This document shows positions 41,201-53,700 of a DNA stretch of 64,000 bases, in pieces (position 1 is the stretch's first letter; every line of letters begins with the position of its first letter). The notes below the pieces were generated by a model, which saw only the letters and a list, made by a program, of their open reading frames with translations, did no database searches and was not told the DNA's origin. Origin of the DNA: Branchiostoma floridae (lineage: Eukaryota > Chordata > Leptocardii > Amphioxiformes > Branchiostomatidae); the NCBI RefSeq assembly GCF_000003815.2, contig NC_049995.1:13354062-13418061 (forward strand). The letters are read 5' to 3'. Position numbers and translations under genes: made by a program.

Positions 41201-41962
41201 ATCTGACCCTGTTGATCATACTCTTCATTTCTTATCCACAAACCTATTGTGGCATTGAAGACATAGCATGAGCATCTTACCGGAGGCATTGATTTATGCC
41301 ATGGCATGTCACCCAGCATTTATAACAATCCTTTCACAGGACAGTGATCAGCATTACTGTAATGTTACTGTAACATCATCATTGGTTACTCTGCACAAGG
41401 ACGTCCTTGCTCTGCACATTCTGAAATTCTTAGCGATAGGTTATTTGCAATTGAGTAAAAAAAGAAGTCCCATAGCCCCTTTTAGGCTGTAAGCATGGGT
41501 TGTTATCTACTGTATCTAGGGTATTGGATGGTGGAGCTGATCCCTCTCCTTCTGGTTCTGCTGCCTTTTACCTCCACAAGTAAAGTCAGGTACCAATTTT
41601 CACACCTGTGTGGAGTGAGGAAAGTAACTTTCCACAATATCTACCTATTAGGAATGCCAGGGATTGTACCTATGACCTCTCCATTGGACAATTGGGTAAC
41701 ACATCATAACGAGGTCACGAATTTGCAAGTACATCAGCAGACACGTCAATGACATCAGTCTTGCTTACTGGGCACGCTCTTGATTGATATGAAAATGACA
41801 GCATGAAGGTAATGTGAGCATGCTCTACAAGTGAGCAAGCGAGTCTAAAGTATCATTTTGTGCTGTGTGCATGGATTGAACAGATGGCTACAAAGCTGTT
41901 GAAAATACAGATAGGCAGTCATCCATCTCAACTTACATGGACTTAATTCAGACGGCAACCAA
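38216..41962. other. Non-coding stretch
   Basis: I found no gene with domain or splice support. A block at about 41590-41740 (GTGTGGAGTGAGG, ATTGTACCTATGACCTC) looks like a dispersed repeat. Minus-strand ORFs near 38943-39556 have no recognisable family. Confidence 0.4.
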
Positions 41963-42078
41963 GCCTGGCATCCAGCCATATCATAGCTCCTGAGTCTTTT
42001 CTGTCCTCTCTGCAAAATTTACAGAGAGGACAGAAGAGACTCGGGAGCTATATATAATAGTATGGCTGGATACCAGGC
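41963..42078. repeat. Foldback MITE, GCCTGGCATCCAGCC arms
   Basis: The left arm (41963-42012) and right arm (42022-42078) are inverted with a few mismatches. The 9-bp loop is CAAAATTTA-like and the inner stem is CTGTCCTCTCTG. Short AAGGCAACC-type sequence borders the right side and GGCAACC the left. Confidence 0.8.
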
Positions 42079-42174
42079 TAAAGGCAACCTAGGCTCACAA
42101 CTAGGTGAGCTGGACAACGTTCATTTTCACAAGCAAAGTTTGCTGCAAGATCATTTCTATTGTGTGGGTTGGTA

Positions 42175-42393
42175 TCAGCCTGTGGACGTTGGTCTGTTAT
42201 CACCAATAGGTGGCCGTGGAACATCCGGTTTTCTCCACCAGTACACGAACCACACAACCATCCCCACAGGGAACAGCCACAGCACCCCACCCAGCACATA
42301 CACCAGCAACAGCACCGCTATCACCACAGGGTGCAGGGTACGGTCAAACACAATCATTGCCAGGCTGTGTCCGCACACAATTATATATCTCAA
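42175..42393 (-). CDS. Possible membrane-protein exon, unidentified
   Basis: The minus frame has a run of two hydrophobic segments, HPVVIAVLLLVYVLGG and LWLFPVGMVVWFVYWW, then RKPDVPRPP and a stop. Codon use looks coding-like. It lies 184 bp downstream of FAM241B on the same strand. It might be an alternative or separate exon, but no phase-compatible partner was found. Confidence 0.3.
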   Translation of the reverse strand: MRYIIVCGHSLAMIVFDRTLHPVVIAVLLLVYVLGGVLWLFPVGMVVWFVYWWRKPDVPRPPIGDNRPTSTG

Positions 42394-42576
42394 CCAACGT
42401 CTGATTATCTTCGCAACTTGTTAGCTTTACAGTCCCAGTAGTAACTGTAGACTTTGTAATTCTAATGACATTCCTTAGTAAATAACTTCGAAAACTATGA
42501 CTGAGTATGAGATACAATGTAGGAAGGTGGAAATGAGATTGATTTCTGCAATGTTTTAATGGTGCCCTGGCAGCCC

Positions 42577-43434
42577 TCACTGTTGTCGGCTGAGGTACGA
42601 CACTCCAAACAGCAGCCCAATGAACAGCAGTCCTCTCACACCCATCAACAGGAACACAACGGTCACGCCAACAGTCGCAATGGGTTCCACGGTCGTGCCC
42701 ATGAGCTGAAAACGAGGGATTCCCAGCGCCAAGAGTTTCTGGTTTATAGCGTCGAACATGGAAACTTGCTGTACATGCTGTCCTCCTGGACCAACATTTG
42801 GCTGCTCATCATGCTGGATGTACCCCTGGAGTTTGCAAAGAGAAGGCAGAAAGCTTTCTTTCATCTGTGTCTGTAACATGCAATTCAAGCAAATCTCTTA
42901 AGGTGGCACTGCTAACAAGACAAGACTCGTGCCCCAAGGGGCAGTGATTATCAATAGCTCTTTCACAAAGGTCAAGCAAACGTAAAATCACGTGCGTCTT
43001 TTTATTCTAAGGATATGCACTGTAAAATTTGATGCCGTTATTTCATTATTTACAAAATGGGCACATTGGCGACGGAAATTATGGGGTGGGAGGGGGGCGT
43101 TGTCCAAATTATTCTGCAATTTTTTTTTTTTTTCTTGAATACGCTACTGTACATGTATCAATCTTATTTAATTTCCTTACGTTAGACTGGTTAACCGCCC
43201 TGACGAATGCAAACAAGATATCGGGCAGTGTAGTATGTAGATCGAAAAAAAAATGTTTAAGTACTATTAAAGGACACGTCGACGACGACCGTAAACATCT
43301 GATTCATTTTTCGCCACTCTACGTTGTTTGCCTCTCACCTGCCTCCGTGTGGCTTGCTGGCGTTGTTGGTTGGGTCTCCGTACTCTTGGATCGTCGTCCT
43401 GTACGATTTCACCGTTAGCTAAAATTCTAACCAT
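42577..43434 (-). CDS. FAM241B: FAM241B-like small membrane protein (DUF4605 family)
   Basis: There are two exons, 43434-43339 and 42825-42577, joined in phase 0, giving 114 residues (human protein about 121). The first exon encodes MVRILANGEIVQDDDPRVR, the highly conserved N-terminus of FAM241B. The second encodes FDAINQKLLALGIPRF and then VEPIATVGVTVVFLLMGVRG, the conserved region with one or two membrane segments, ending SYLSRQQ. I chose the acceptor CTCCAG at 42826 because of its strong pyrimidine tract and family length; an upstream acceptor at about 42873 would add 16 residues. The function is poorly known; family members are small membrane proteins. Confidence 0.88.
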
Positions 43435-45283
43435 ACTGTGGTGGTCAAAACAACGGGCAAAAAGGATAAATTTAACTCATGATGTGGGGAGGGACAGACA
43501 TGTTGTGGTCCCACGATGCACAGCGACGGACGATACTATTGCCAAAAGGGGAGGTTTCAAATATCTAACCTTTGACCTAATGTAAAATTTACTACACAAT
43601 ATTGACAGTATGCCCCATATCACATTAAGTTTTACTAGGTGAAATGTAGAAAGCAAATGAGAACGTGATGACATAAAATGGATGAAATGAACGAAAAAAC
43701 TTTTGCTGCCATTTTTTAAAGTCTAGTCATGAGTCAACCTTGACATCTGCATGTGTATTAATGTTAACATTAACGTTACTATACTTCTGATTAGCCAAGG
43801 AGGTTTAAAAAGACTTTTTTAACCTCCTTGGATGAGCCAAGTTAATTGTTGTAGTGTCATTAAGTTCAGTCATCAGGAAGATTAGACAATTATGCATATG
43901 GCACATGGTTGGTTATATCATCTACTTTCTTTCTAGTTCTGCTTGGAAAGTAGTTGATGACACTTCAAAAACACAGACCTGATCTATACTGAAGATTGTT
44001 GTCATTCTATCTTTGAGGGAAGGGGCAATAAATCTTAATACTAGTAGTTTTCATCCCATCATCAAATAATAATACAGCATATAACCTTTGTGGTAATGGG
44101 TAAGGACTAATTCAAATCAGTTTGAGCTTATCTTCATTAGCAGTACATATGTACCTTTGGTTTATGTATTAGTAAAGTTTTTAATTTACTAAACCGTAGT
44201 CTACAGTGCCTGAGACCTCTAGAGAGGAGCCAGGAGACCTCTCTACATCCATGACTACCTTGTCTCGCCAACAACCTGGAGGTCAAGGGACTAGGTAAGT
44301 AGGTAGGCATCACCAAGAAGCTTTTATCAAGCTTGATAAAAGCTCCTTGGTATCACTATGAACTCCTCCATGCTATTCATAATGTTTTGGAGACTTAGTG
44401 TTTGTGTACATTTGTGCAATAGCCAGTGAGACAGAACAAGGATGAAGCGAACACACGTGTAAGGCATAATCCAATTAGTTTTATACAACGGTTTCCTAAT
44501 CGCATCATAGCATATCACACTAACATGATTTTGAAATTGATGCATACACATTCTAACTGTGTAATTTGACCCCCTTTGCCCAATAAAAAGAAATGGTGGT
44601 GACTAATTGCAATGAATGAGGACACTAGTTTGAGTACAATAGAAAGGGCTGGACAAATGGTGTTAAGAAATTAAAGGAGCCCCCTTTAACTTATCTTTCC
44701 TTTCGCTACAAGAATAAAAAAAAGATGGTTTTCCTTAGCAATCTTCTATCAGTTCATGCATTCAAAATTTCCAGCACTTTCAAATTGGCACTGATACAAT
44801 TTTACTAAATTCTACAAGCTCGTACCTTTCTGCTCATTCAGAGAAAATTTTCAAGTCAAACATGAAACCATCTTCTCTATCATCTAAACCATGTGAGAAT
44901 CATCATGTAATGTCCAAATCTATGAAATGCTGTCATTGTTAATACACTAAAGGTGTTCAATTTACTAGTAGTAAGAGCATGTTCAAAATAAATCCCATTT
45001 CAAGACCACAAGATATTACTATTTAATCACAGGATAGTTTAACAACACATGTTACCGTAACATAACATAGATGTATTAGTTTTGGTTTCAACAGTACAAC
45101 CTACAATAACAAGTTGATCCTCAGTCGATCATTAAAAGATCCATTGTCCAAACAAAAAGATAACTTTCTACAGAACATGCTCTAATTCATTAAAGCTTAC
45201 AGTAAAATAATTAGGTGAAAAGAACACCAACATAAATTCTTGTACATTCTATATATATTAAAGAGAGGTATCATACATTGCAT
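43435..45283. other. Intergenic region between FAM241B and NOLC1
   Basis: It holds the FAM241B promoter side and the NOLC1 3' UTR. There are hairpins at 43795-43831 (CCAAGGAGGTT family) and at 44321-44348 (AGCTTTTATCAAGCTTGATA). Confidence 0.5.
43795..43831. repeat. Short palindrome, CCAAGGAGGTT family
   Basis: Eleven-base arms CCAAGGAGGTT and AACCTCCTTGG with an A/T-rich loop, 37 bp in all. Relatives lie at 13647-13669, 50944-50988 and 51061-51101. Confidence 0.85.
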
Positions 45284-48200
45284 TTACTCAGAGTCAAACT
45301 TGATGGAGTTCACACCCATGTCTATAGGGCCTCCACGGTATGAGCCTCGCTTCTTCTTCGTCTTCTCGTGCCTGAAGGATTTTCCCTTGGTGAACTTCAG
45401 GTCCTTGTTAGCTTTGGCACCCCATGCATCGCCTCCCTGAAGAGACAAAATTCAATGCAACATTTAGCAATACCAGTACACATGTGTGATATAATTAATA
45501 TAATATTTTGGTTGTAGCCATTAGAAACTACTGTACTTTACATTTGTTTTTTTTAAGACCATAAAGATGTATTTCCTTGGTTCTTAATTTTAAAGAAGGA
45601 ATGAATAAGTTCCATATGAAAACTTAAATCTGATAATATTCACTCCATGAAGCTGCATACCAATGGACAGTCTTCCCCCCTCCTCAGATCTAAAACCCAA
45701 CAAATCAAAGAAGTCTGAACACAGGATTTTGAAGGACAAGTCAACTGACCTTGGACTCAAAGGCGTTGTTCTGCAGACGTGGGTCAATTTCAACCTCTTC
45801 TTCACGTACCCTCCTGAATGGCGTGTTCTTCTGTTGACAAAAAAAGATTTGTGTCAATACATTGTTTATTTCATTCATTTCAAAAGAATAATGCTTTCTT
45901 TTACTGCAAGGAACAATGTTAAAATGGTAAATCTTAAATAGTGCCAGTATGTTTTAAATACATACATTTCACTACAAAATACAAAAAGAATCTTTTCTTA
46001 TCCCCAAACCACTTCTACCTGGCATATGTTAAGTAAAACAGTATAAATGTATAACAATTGTTGTTGAAAATTCCACTAGCTACAGCTAATGTAGTAACAT
46101 GAAAGAACTAGAAATCCTGAAACTTAATACCTTTTCTTGTTGTTTCTTTGTCTGCGGTACTGTATTTGGGGTCTTCTTGTCTGCCTGTTGGTTGGAAGGA
46201 GTAGTCGTGGGAGTCTTGGGTTGGGATGTCTTGGCTGGTGTCTTCTTCTCCTCTTCCTCCTCTGAACTGCTGCTGTCTTCTGATGAACTGCTCTCAGCTT
46301 TCTTGCCATTGGCTGTGACAGAACACAGAGAGTATATCTTACACACAGTGAGAGACTCATCCTGGCCAGAATTTTTGAATTCCCTGAACAATGGTCAAGA
46401 ATCCTTGACATGCATTTTTGTACATTTCTCAGTCAGGATCTTGGTCTTTTTCAAAGATACTTGAATCCCTTTTTTCTAAGGCCTCATAAGATCCACCAAC
46501 CTCCATTACATCTGAGTTATTCTTCTCATAAACCAGTGCAAGGGACTAATGACTGATGGGGACAATATAATCTCTCTCATACATGTATAGGGGAAATTTC
46601 CTGACTCCTCCAGCTGCATTCTATGCAAAACTTGAATGAAATTCTAGAAGTTCTTACTGTAAATCATGAAATGTTTGCATGCAGGGGGTTAATTTTCAAA
46701 GTTGCTGTGGATACCTCTCTGCCACACCATGACACCACAAATAAGGTTTCCATTGAATTAACAATGTACTACATCAATACATAATCGTTTCAACTGCAAA
46801 CTCAAAACACAGCAAAAACCTCCTGACACAAAATCAAACTCACCTGTAGGCTTTTTCTCCACAGGTGCAGGTGTCTTGGGTTTGGGAGCCTCCTCTTCCT
46901 CAGAACTGTCTGAGCTGTCTGAGTCTGAAGAACTGTCTGCTTTGGCTTTCTTTGCAACTCCATTCACCTGTGACAACAAAGCAAATACAAACTATGTCAG
47001 TTTATATATCAGTAATCAACACAATATGTCTGCTTCTGAAAAATCTCAGTAAATCTAATTCCTACAGCAGTGTTATGGCTCTAATATGGAACTTTGTGTA
47101 CATTTCACAAGTATTGCCAGTATCTAATATACTCTCACTACCAATGCGTGTTGAACATTAGATACAAAATGACACCTACATATACACCTCTTGCTATTCT
47201 GAACAGACGTAATGTATTCATGTCTTGCAGTATCCATCTAATCATGTAGTATTCTACATATGGTTGGTGGGGCAAACACCTGCCACATGGCATTAAGTAG
47301 CTATCATGAGAAACATTGATCAGGGTCTTGCTACCTTTGGTGCTGCTTTTTCTGCAGGCTTTTTCTCCTCCTCATCTGAGTCACTCGACTCCTCTGAACT
47401 TGATTCATCCTTTTTTACAGGAGTTTTAGGCTTTGTCGGTGTTTTGTTGACTGTTGCTTTTGTGGGTGTTTTTGTTGCTGAAGTTTTAGTCGAAGCAGGC
47501 TTGGTTTCTTCCTCTGAACTACTGTCATCAGAACTTTCTTCCGAAGAACTGGACTCTTCCTTCTTGGCAGGAGGCTTTTGAACTTGAGGAGTGGCCTTTG
47601 CTGGTGCTTCATCTTCTGAATCTGAACTTTCCTCAGATGAGCTTGAGTCATCTTTCTTAGCTGCAGTTTTCTTCGGGGCAGGCGTGGCAGCTGGCTTTGT
47701 GACTGCTGGTTTCCCTACTTTTTTGGTAGATTCATCTTCTGAGCTGGATTCCTCTGAGCTGGATTCTTCTGAGCTGGATTCCTTCTTTTTGTTCACAGCT
47801 GCTTTAGCTGATGTTTTTGCTGGTGCCTTGTCGTCTTCTTCACTCTCTGATTCAGAGGAGCTTGAGCTACCATCTTTTTTCTTTGGGACAGTTTTTGCTA
47901 CTGCTGCCTTGTCTGTTACCGCCTTGACTTTGGACTCTTCTTCACTTTCACTTTCTGAGCTACTTTCTTCGGAGCTTGATGACGACTCCTTCTGCTTGGA
48001 TGCTGTTGTCTTCTGAACAACTTTTCCAGGCGTCTTTTCTTCTTCACTTTCTGAGCTTGAGTCACTAGAGGAACTTTCCTTCTTTTGGACTTGTGCTGCA
48101 ACCTTTTTAGCAGGTGGTGGTTTTGTAGTCTTGGAGGTTTCTTCTTCTTCAGATGATGAGTCAGAATCTTCAGATGAACTCTCTTCCTTAGGCGCTGGTG

Positions 48201-50319
48201 TTTTAACGGCAGGTTTTGCAGCTGGTACAGGCTTTTTTGCAGTTTCGTCGTCAGAGCTTGAGTCTGAATCTGAGCTGTCTGAGCTTTCTTGTGTAGCTTG
48301 TTTCTTGGCTGGTGGTTTGGGGCTAGCTTTGGACTGAGCAGGCTTTGCAGGTTCTTCCTCACTTTCTGAAGAGGAACTACTCTCTGAAGAACTTTCCTTT
48401 TTTCTCTTGACTCCTGTCTCCTTTTTTGGAGTAGGAGTTGGCTTGGCTTGTGGTTTTTCCTCTTCATCTGAACTGCTATCAGACTCCGAAGAGCTCTCTT
48501 TCTTTGCTACTGGCTTTTTTGTTGGAGTAGCTTTTTTCTTTGTTGGAGTTACTTTTGCAGGAGTGGACTTCTTCTGTTTTGGGGTGGCCTTTTTCTTGGT
48601 GGGTGTCGTTTTCTTATTAGCAGGGGTGGCTTTTTTAGATTCTGCTTCGCTGTCTGAGCTTTCATCATCAGAATCAGAGCCTGAACTGCTCTGTTGTTTC
48701 TTAACGGGAGGTTTTGCTGCTGGGGTCGATGTTTTGGCCTGTGCTGGTTTATCTTCGTCATCTGAACTACTGCTGCTAGAGGAGGAGTCCTTCTTCTGTC
48801 GTTTGACGGCAGGTTTGGCCTGGGGTGTGCCTGTCCTTTTTCTCTTCTTAGCACTGTCAGGTGACCTGTGTGAGGGGAAAGACCAAGTGTCAAAGGAAGC
48901 TTTTCACATTTCTTTAGCATTAATACTATCGGTATCTAAATGCGGTGTCAATTTTGATGACGACTGTAAAGATTTAGGACATACATGTACTCCCACGCAC
49001 AATTCCCGAGTGGAATGCCCTGCCTGGCACGGTTGTAAGCGCTCCCAACGTTGAGCACTTCCGTGCCAGGCAGGCGGCCTGCCCGCCCTAACCCGGGAGC
49101 CTCAGCTCCCCCCCCCTACTTTTGCCCCTCGCGGGGTCATTTGGGGGTATCCTATGCAGATGCAGATGCAGATGCAGAAAATGAGAGATGTTACTTGACA
49201 TTGCAGCTATGGAGAGAACAGTACTTTAAGTATAAAAGGATCCAGTAGTAGAGTACAAAATGTCATACTTAATTATTTTTGTGTGAAATTTAAGCCTTAA
49301 GGGCATTAAAAGACTTTCTGCATGTTGATTTTAAATGAAGCCTGATTCGCAAGAAGTCTATGTACTTACTTCTGCCACATTTCAAACCAATCCTCAACTG
49401 TGGGCTGCTCTTCATCTGGAGCCTGAAGTTTCTGCGAGACAAAGGAAATGCAAGATTTACTTTGCTGCAAAATGTTTATTTAATATTTCAAATGTACATC
49501 CAACAACAGCAATCCTGATTGGGTACAAAGTGAATTTAGTTGACTGTCAACTAAATTCACTTTGTACCCAGTCAATATAGTAGTACCTTCAATAAGTAAT
49601 GACTGAGACTGTTCCCTGGTTTGTCTAACATGGAACTATATTGCAATTCATGACTTTGGCTACTTTCTTCCTTATCCATGATCAAGATTTCAATGTACAA
49701 GTAAATTTAGTGTAATATGATTTGAAATATACAATGGGTTTTTAATGTCAGTTATGAGCAGGTTTATCTTTCTAACATTATTGAATATTCTATTGGATCA
49801 GACTAGAACTTTTCCTCCAAATACTGGTGGATATGATTTTGAAACTGGGGCCTTGCCCAGACCATACTCTCATCATAATGTAAAGGTTTTACTTGGTGTT
49901 GTTACCTGTTGAACTTAGGGTGCCCCCCTCCCACATGTTAACAAACACGGAACACGTGCGCACACGTGCAAAGTGTGTAGTTTTGTACCACTATGATCTT
50001 CCCAATTCTTGTCAAAAGCGATGATGTTGAAATGGACCGGTGACTTGGCAAGGACATCATCAGAGAATAGTATGGCCTTTAGGGCATTACAATATTCAAA
50101 CGATCGCACCACGCGTTAGAATTTTAAAGAAAGACGCCATCTTGACTTGCACAAGTTTCCAAGCAGGATGCTATAGGATGCTTGTAGAAACCCCCTCCCC
50201 AAGCGTCTTACCATTCCAGTCTGCTTCTGGAACCATTGTGCCGCCTTATCAAACTTGTGGTCCTTGAGGAACCCGTAGATGAAGGGGTAAATCACGCTGG
50301 GAACGGCGTTAGAAGACAT
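45284..50319 (-). CDS. NOLC1: Nucleolar and coiled-body phosphoprotein 1 (Nopp140)
   Basis: Seven exons: 50319-50212, 49431-49370, 48865-47335, 46967-46844, 46312-46131, 45830-45750, 45436-45284. Phases agree and give 746 residues (human 699). The N-terminus has a LisH motif ([19 protein letters not shown]), followed by EDWFEMWQK. The large third exon is the hallmark region: about 13 acidic Ser clusters ([13 protein letters not shown] type) alternate with Lys/Ala/Pro/Thr-rich segments, and two more clusters lie in the next exons. The C-terminus is the SRP40/Nopp140 domain: [37 protein letters not shown] and [16 protein letters not shown]. Nopp140 binds box C/D and H/ACA snoRNPs in nucleoli and Cajal bodies and is heavily phosphorylated by CK2. 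Exon 3 has no Met, so only splicing reveals the full frame. Confidence 0.95.
48965..49180 (+). mobile_element. LINE 3' fragment in NOLC1 intron 2
   Basis: The plus strand encodes [18 protein letters not shown] and [13 protein letters not shown] with a stop at 49089-49091. This is the C-terminal signature of L2/CR1-like LINE ORF2 proteins. It ends in a (GCAGAT)n tail at 49151-49178, the expected microsatellite 3' terminus. It is antisense to NOLC1. Confidence 0.75.
49520..49570. repeat. Perfect palindrome in NOLC1 intron 1
   Basis: 25-base arms, TGGGTACAAAGTGAATTTAG... and its exact complement, are separated by one base. It is a foldback remnant or an ultra-short MITE. Confidence 0.85.
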
Positions 50320-50710
50320 GGCGAAGATTTAAAGTCCTGAAACCGGTGCGCGACAACGTGCTGTCCCGCGGACGGAGAGCACATGCGTGGTGACCTGACC
50401 TGAACTCACACTTAGCGTAACACTGATCTGTTGTTCCGTACCAAGTTCTAGCAGTATAAATTAGTACCTATTATCCTCATAAAATATTCCAAATAATATG
50501 AAAAGTACACAATTGATTAATGTATAAAAGCTGATAGTATTTTTGTATGATTGTTTATGTTTAGTGGCATAAATTTATTTTTTCTTGTGAAGTATCCGAG
50601 CCCACGAATATGGGGCTTATTATTTCTGAGACTAGAAAATAGATAGGTCATCGTTTTCTCCGACATTCGACGTAGGAAACTCCTGAAGTTTTTCAGGGGA
50701 AACAAGGGCC
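50320..50710. promoter_or_regulatory. Shared NOLC1/NUDCD3 bidirectional promoter region
   Basis: The two start codons face away from each other across 391 bp. The NOLC1 side is GC-rich (GTCCCGCGGACGGAG near 50370) and no TATA box was seen close to either start. Head-to-head spacing below 1 kb usually means a shared promoter. Confidence 0.55.
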
Positions 50711-53700
50711 ATGGCGTCCCCTGAGATGTACGACACTGCTCTCCTGGGCATCCTACAACATCAGGGGAAGATAGAGAACTTCTTGGACGTGATGTTCGGC
50801 TTTTTGTACCGAAGAACGGACTTTTTCCGGACGATGCGCTCCAAGGAGGATCGGATGGGTTTCCCGCCAGGGGTCCAGGAGAAGATGCTGTATTCGGTAT
50901 GTGTGGATAGAGCCCATACAGCCCTAGCCTGGGTACCATCCTCCCAAGGAGGTTAAAAAAAGGAGGCCTGTGATTTTTTAACCTCCTTCATCCTCCATAG
51001 TATTAGTAACCCCTGGCACAATCTTTCGCTTGTAAACCACCGTTTGTGAGCGAAATATATTATCAAGGAGGTTAAAAATCTCTTTTTTAACCTCCTTGAT
51101 ATTATGAATATGAAGGATCATGGCATTATGAAGGATCAAAATGTTAGCAAGGATAAAGTAAAGGAGCTTTCATCAACATATATTATTTCTTCACCAGACA
51201 CCTTTGATACATTTCCTGCAAATTTCTATTCTAACTATTGTTAAGTAAAGCTGCTAGTGAGAGTAAAAAATGTAAGCACCTCTCTGGATCCCCATAGGTC
51301 AAATACCTTTTTATTATCATTAAAAGGGAAGGATTTATTTTATAATTTGTTTCAGATCTATTCTTTTATCATTTGTTTCAGATCTTCAAAAAGTGGCAGC
51401 ACTACGCCACCCAGGATGAGGAGAGGATGATGAAGAAGCTACAGGAGAAGGCAGAGAAGGAACGGCAGGCCGCTGCTGCAGGTAAAGGTGTGACGTGTGG
51501 AACAGGCCAGACCATATGCCTCTCCAGAATATACTGGGTATACTCTGACCAGGAGTTGTTTTGGCCTGTTACACTGGTCTGACATCATCCAAGAAACATA
51601 AATTACAAATATGTATCTGTATAGTACAGCTAACACTTGGAGTTACATATATACGCAGTGCTTGAGTTACAAGTTGGGTATGTCTGTATTATGTCATCAA
51701 ACTAATATAACCTAGTTACTAGTTAGCTGGATAAGAATGTTCTAATTTTGCCCTAGTACATGTACCATNNNNNNNNNNNNNNNNNNNNNNNNNNNNNNNN
51801 NNNNNNNNNNNNNNNNNNNNNNNNNNNNNNNNNNNNNNNNNNNNNNNNNNNNNNNNNNNNNNNNNNNNAATTTGTTGCAAACACATATTTGGGGGGTTAT
51901 GCATTTTGCTGTCAAAGGGCATAACTGCATGTGTAAAAGTTTTAACCACTGGGAACATTTCAAAATTAACAGTAAATGAAGTGTCTATTTGATCCAGAAT
52001 CATTCAAGTAACAACATTCCAATCATGCCTTCTTGTTCCACTGCAAATCAGCATCAGCAGTCGTGGAAGAAGTGGAGGTGGAGACAACACAAGCACCAGA
52101 AAACACAGAAAACAAGACGGACAAGCCGTCATCACCAGAACAGGCAAAGACTCAGACAGTTGCAACCAGCAATGTAGATACTGCTCCTGCAAGTGAGGGG
52201 CAAAGTGGTGGACAAAAAGATGAAGAAAGGAAAGAAAGGACAGAAGGAGAAACTGTAGATACTAAAGAGGCACCGAAGGATGCCAGTAAGACTGATGCGA
52301 AGACAGTGGAGGGAACAGAGGCAAAGGAAGGGGCAGCAGCAAAACCAACTAGGTGAGTTGCATGCAAGGCTAGGTTATGTCACGAACGTGGCTTGTATCT
52401 TTCAAGAGTTTTTGAACTAGAAAATCCGTACACATTTGTGAATTTGCAATTGTACTAAGGCCAGTTTTGATGCACATATGAAAGTTGATATATATGTAAA
52501 CCTATTGTCACTCTTGCATCTAGTTTATAATTATAGGTCATTGTCATTATAATTATAGGGTGACTAAAAAACAAAGGCAAATACATGTAGTTCACACACA
52601 AATACATGTAGTGCTTGCAAAGTTATATCTTTCCTTCAATTTCTGAACTTCACCGTCAGTAGCTAGTAACATTCACTGTAGTGTAGAGTGTAGAGTGACA
52701 GGAAGTGGTTAATACTAAAACATATTTTTAAAATTAACGAACTAGCGTGACTACCATTAGGAATACAAGAAACTCTTTCACAGAGGAGTCAGGTCTTTGA
52801 TCTTTTGTTGTTAGCTGTACTTACATTGGACATGTTAAAGATAGCCATTGATTCAAGCAATTTTTTCATATTTAATGGTTCTAACAATTTTTGAAACATT
52901 GGTGTCCAGCCAAGAGGAGTTTCAGCAGGATGCTGAGAGCTGGAACGGAGCTGTTCGAGAGAACTACAAGTGGGCCCAGCACATACACGAGGTGGAGATT
53001 AGGGTACATGTTCCTCAGAACATCAAGAAGGCAAAGGACTGTGTAGTGGATATCAAGAACAACTTCGTAAAGGTGGGGTTTGATAAATTTTCCGTTATAG
53101 CAGTGACAAAATGTTACAATTGAATGGAAAATCTAGAGTGACGAATATACTATTGACTATAGTGTATGTTGTCCAGTGGTACGTGACCCTGCTTTTGGGT
53201 CCAGAGTTTGAAACTTGGCTTTTGCCACTAACCTGACACACATGCTACTGGAAAGAGTCTTTGGAAATGATGTTGAACTGCAGTCAACTCTTCATTGTGC
53301 TAGTTCAGGTACTTAGAAGTTGAAAAGTCCAGTCCTGTAAATACTGTAGGTATCACTTGCATGCTCTTTCACAACCAGTGAATAGAACTGGATCAACATC
53401 ACTTTCTCTTACTTTAGTGCTTGGTTAATTGAATCTTTTATTGTATTGCTGTAGCCAGCAAGTTGGACAGAACTGTGTCTAAGGCTCTCTTAAGTCTTAT
53501 GCTGCTTGGTGACATGTTTGAGTTTTCATACTAGACAGTCCTACATTTCTTACCTTTTTGTAGGTTGCTATTAAAGATGGAGGCCAGGTGAAGGTGCTGA
53601 TGGAGGGGAAGCTGACCAATAAAATCATCTGTGAGGAGAGTATGTGGAGTCTGGAGCCAGGCAAATGTGTGCAGGTAAGCACATAGGGATGAACACATGT

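Noticed and set aside
46086-49054. Long ORFs on both strands of the 46-49 kb region, rich in Ser/Leu or Arg/Gln/Pro
   Set aside because: They are other-frame readings of the Ser/Lys/Glu-rich NOLC1 exons. Only the frame with acidic Ser clusters has domains and splice support.
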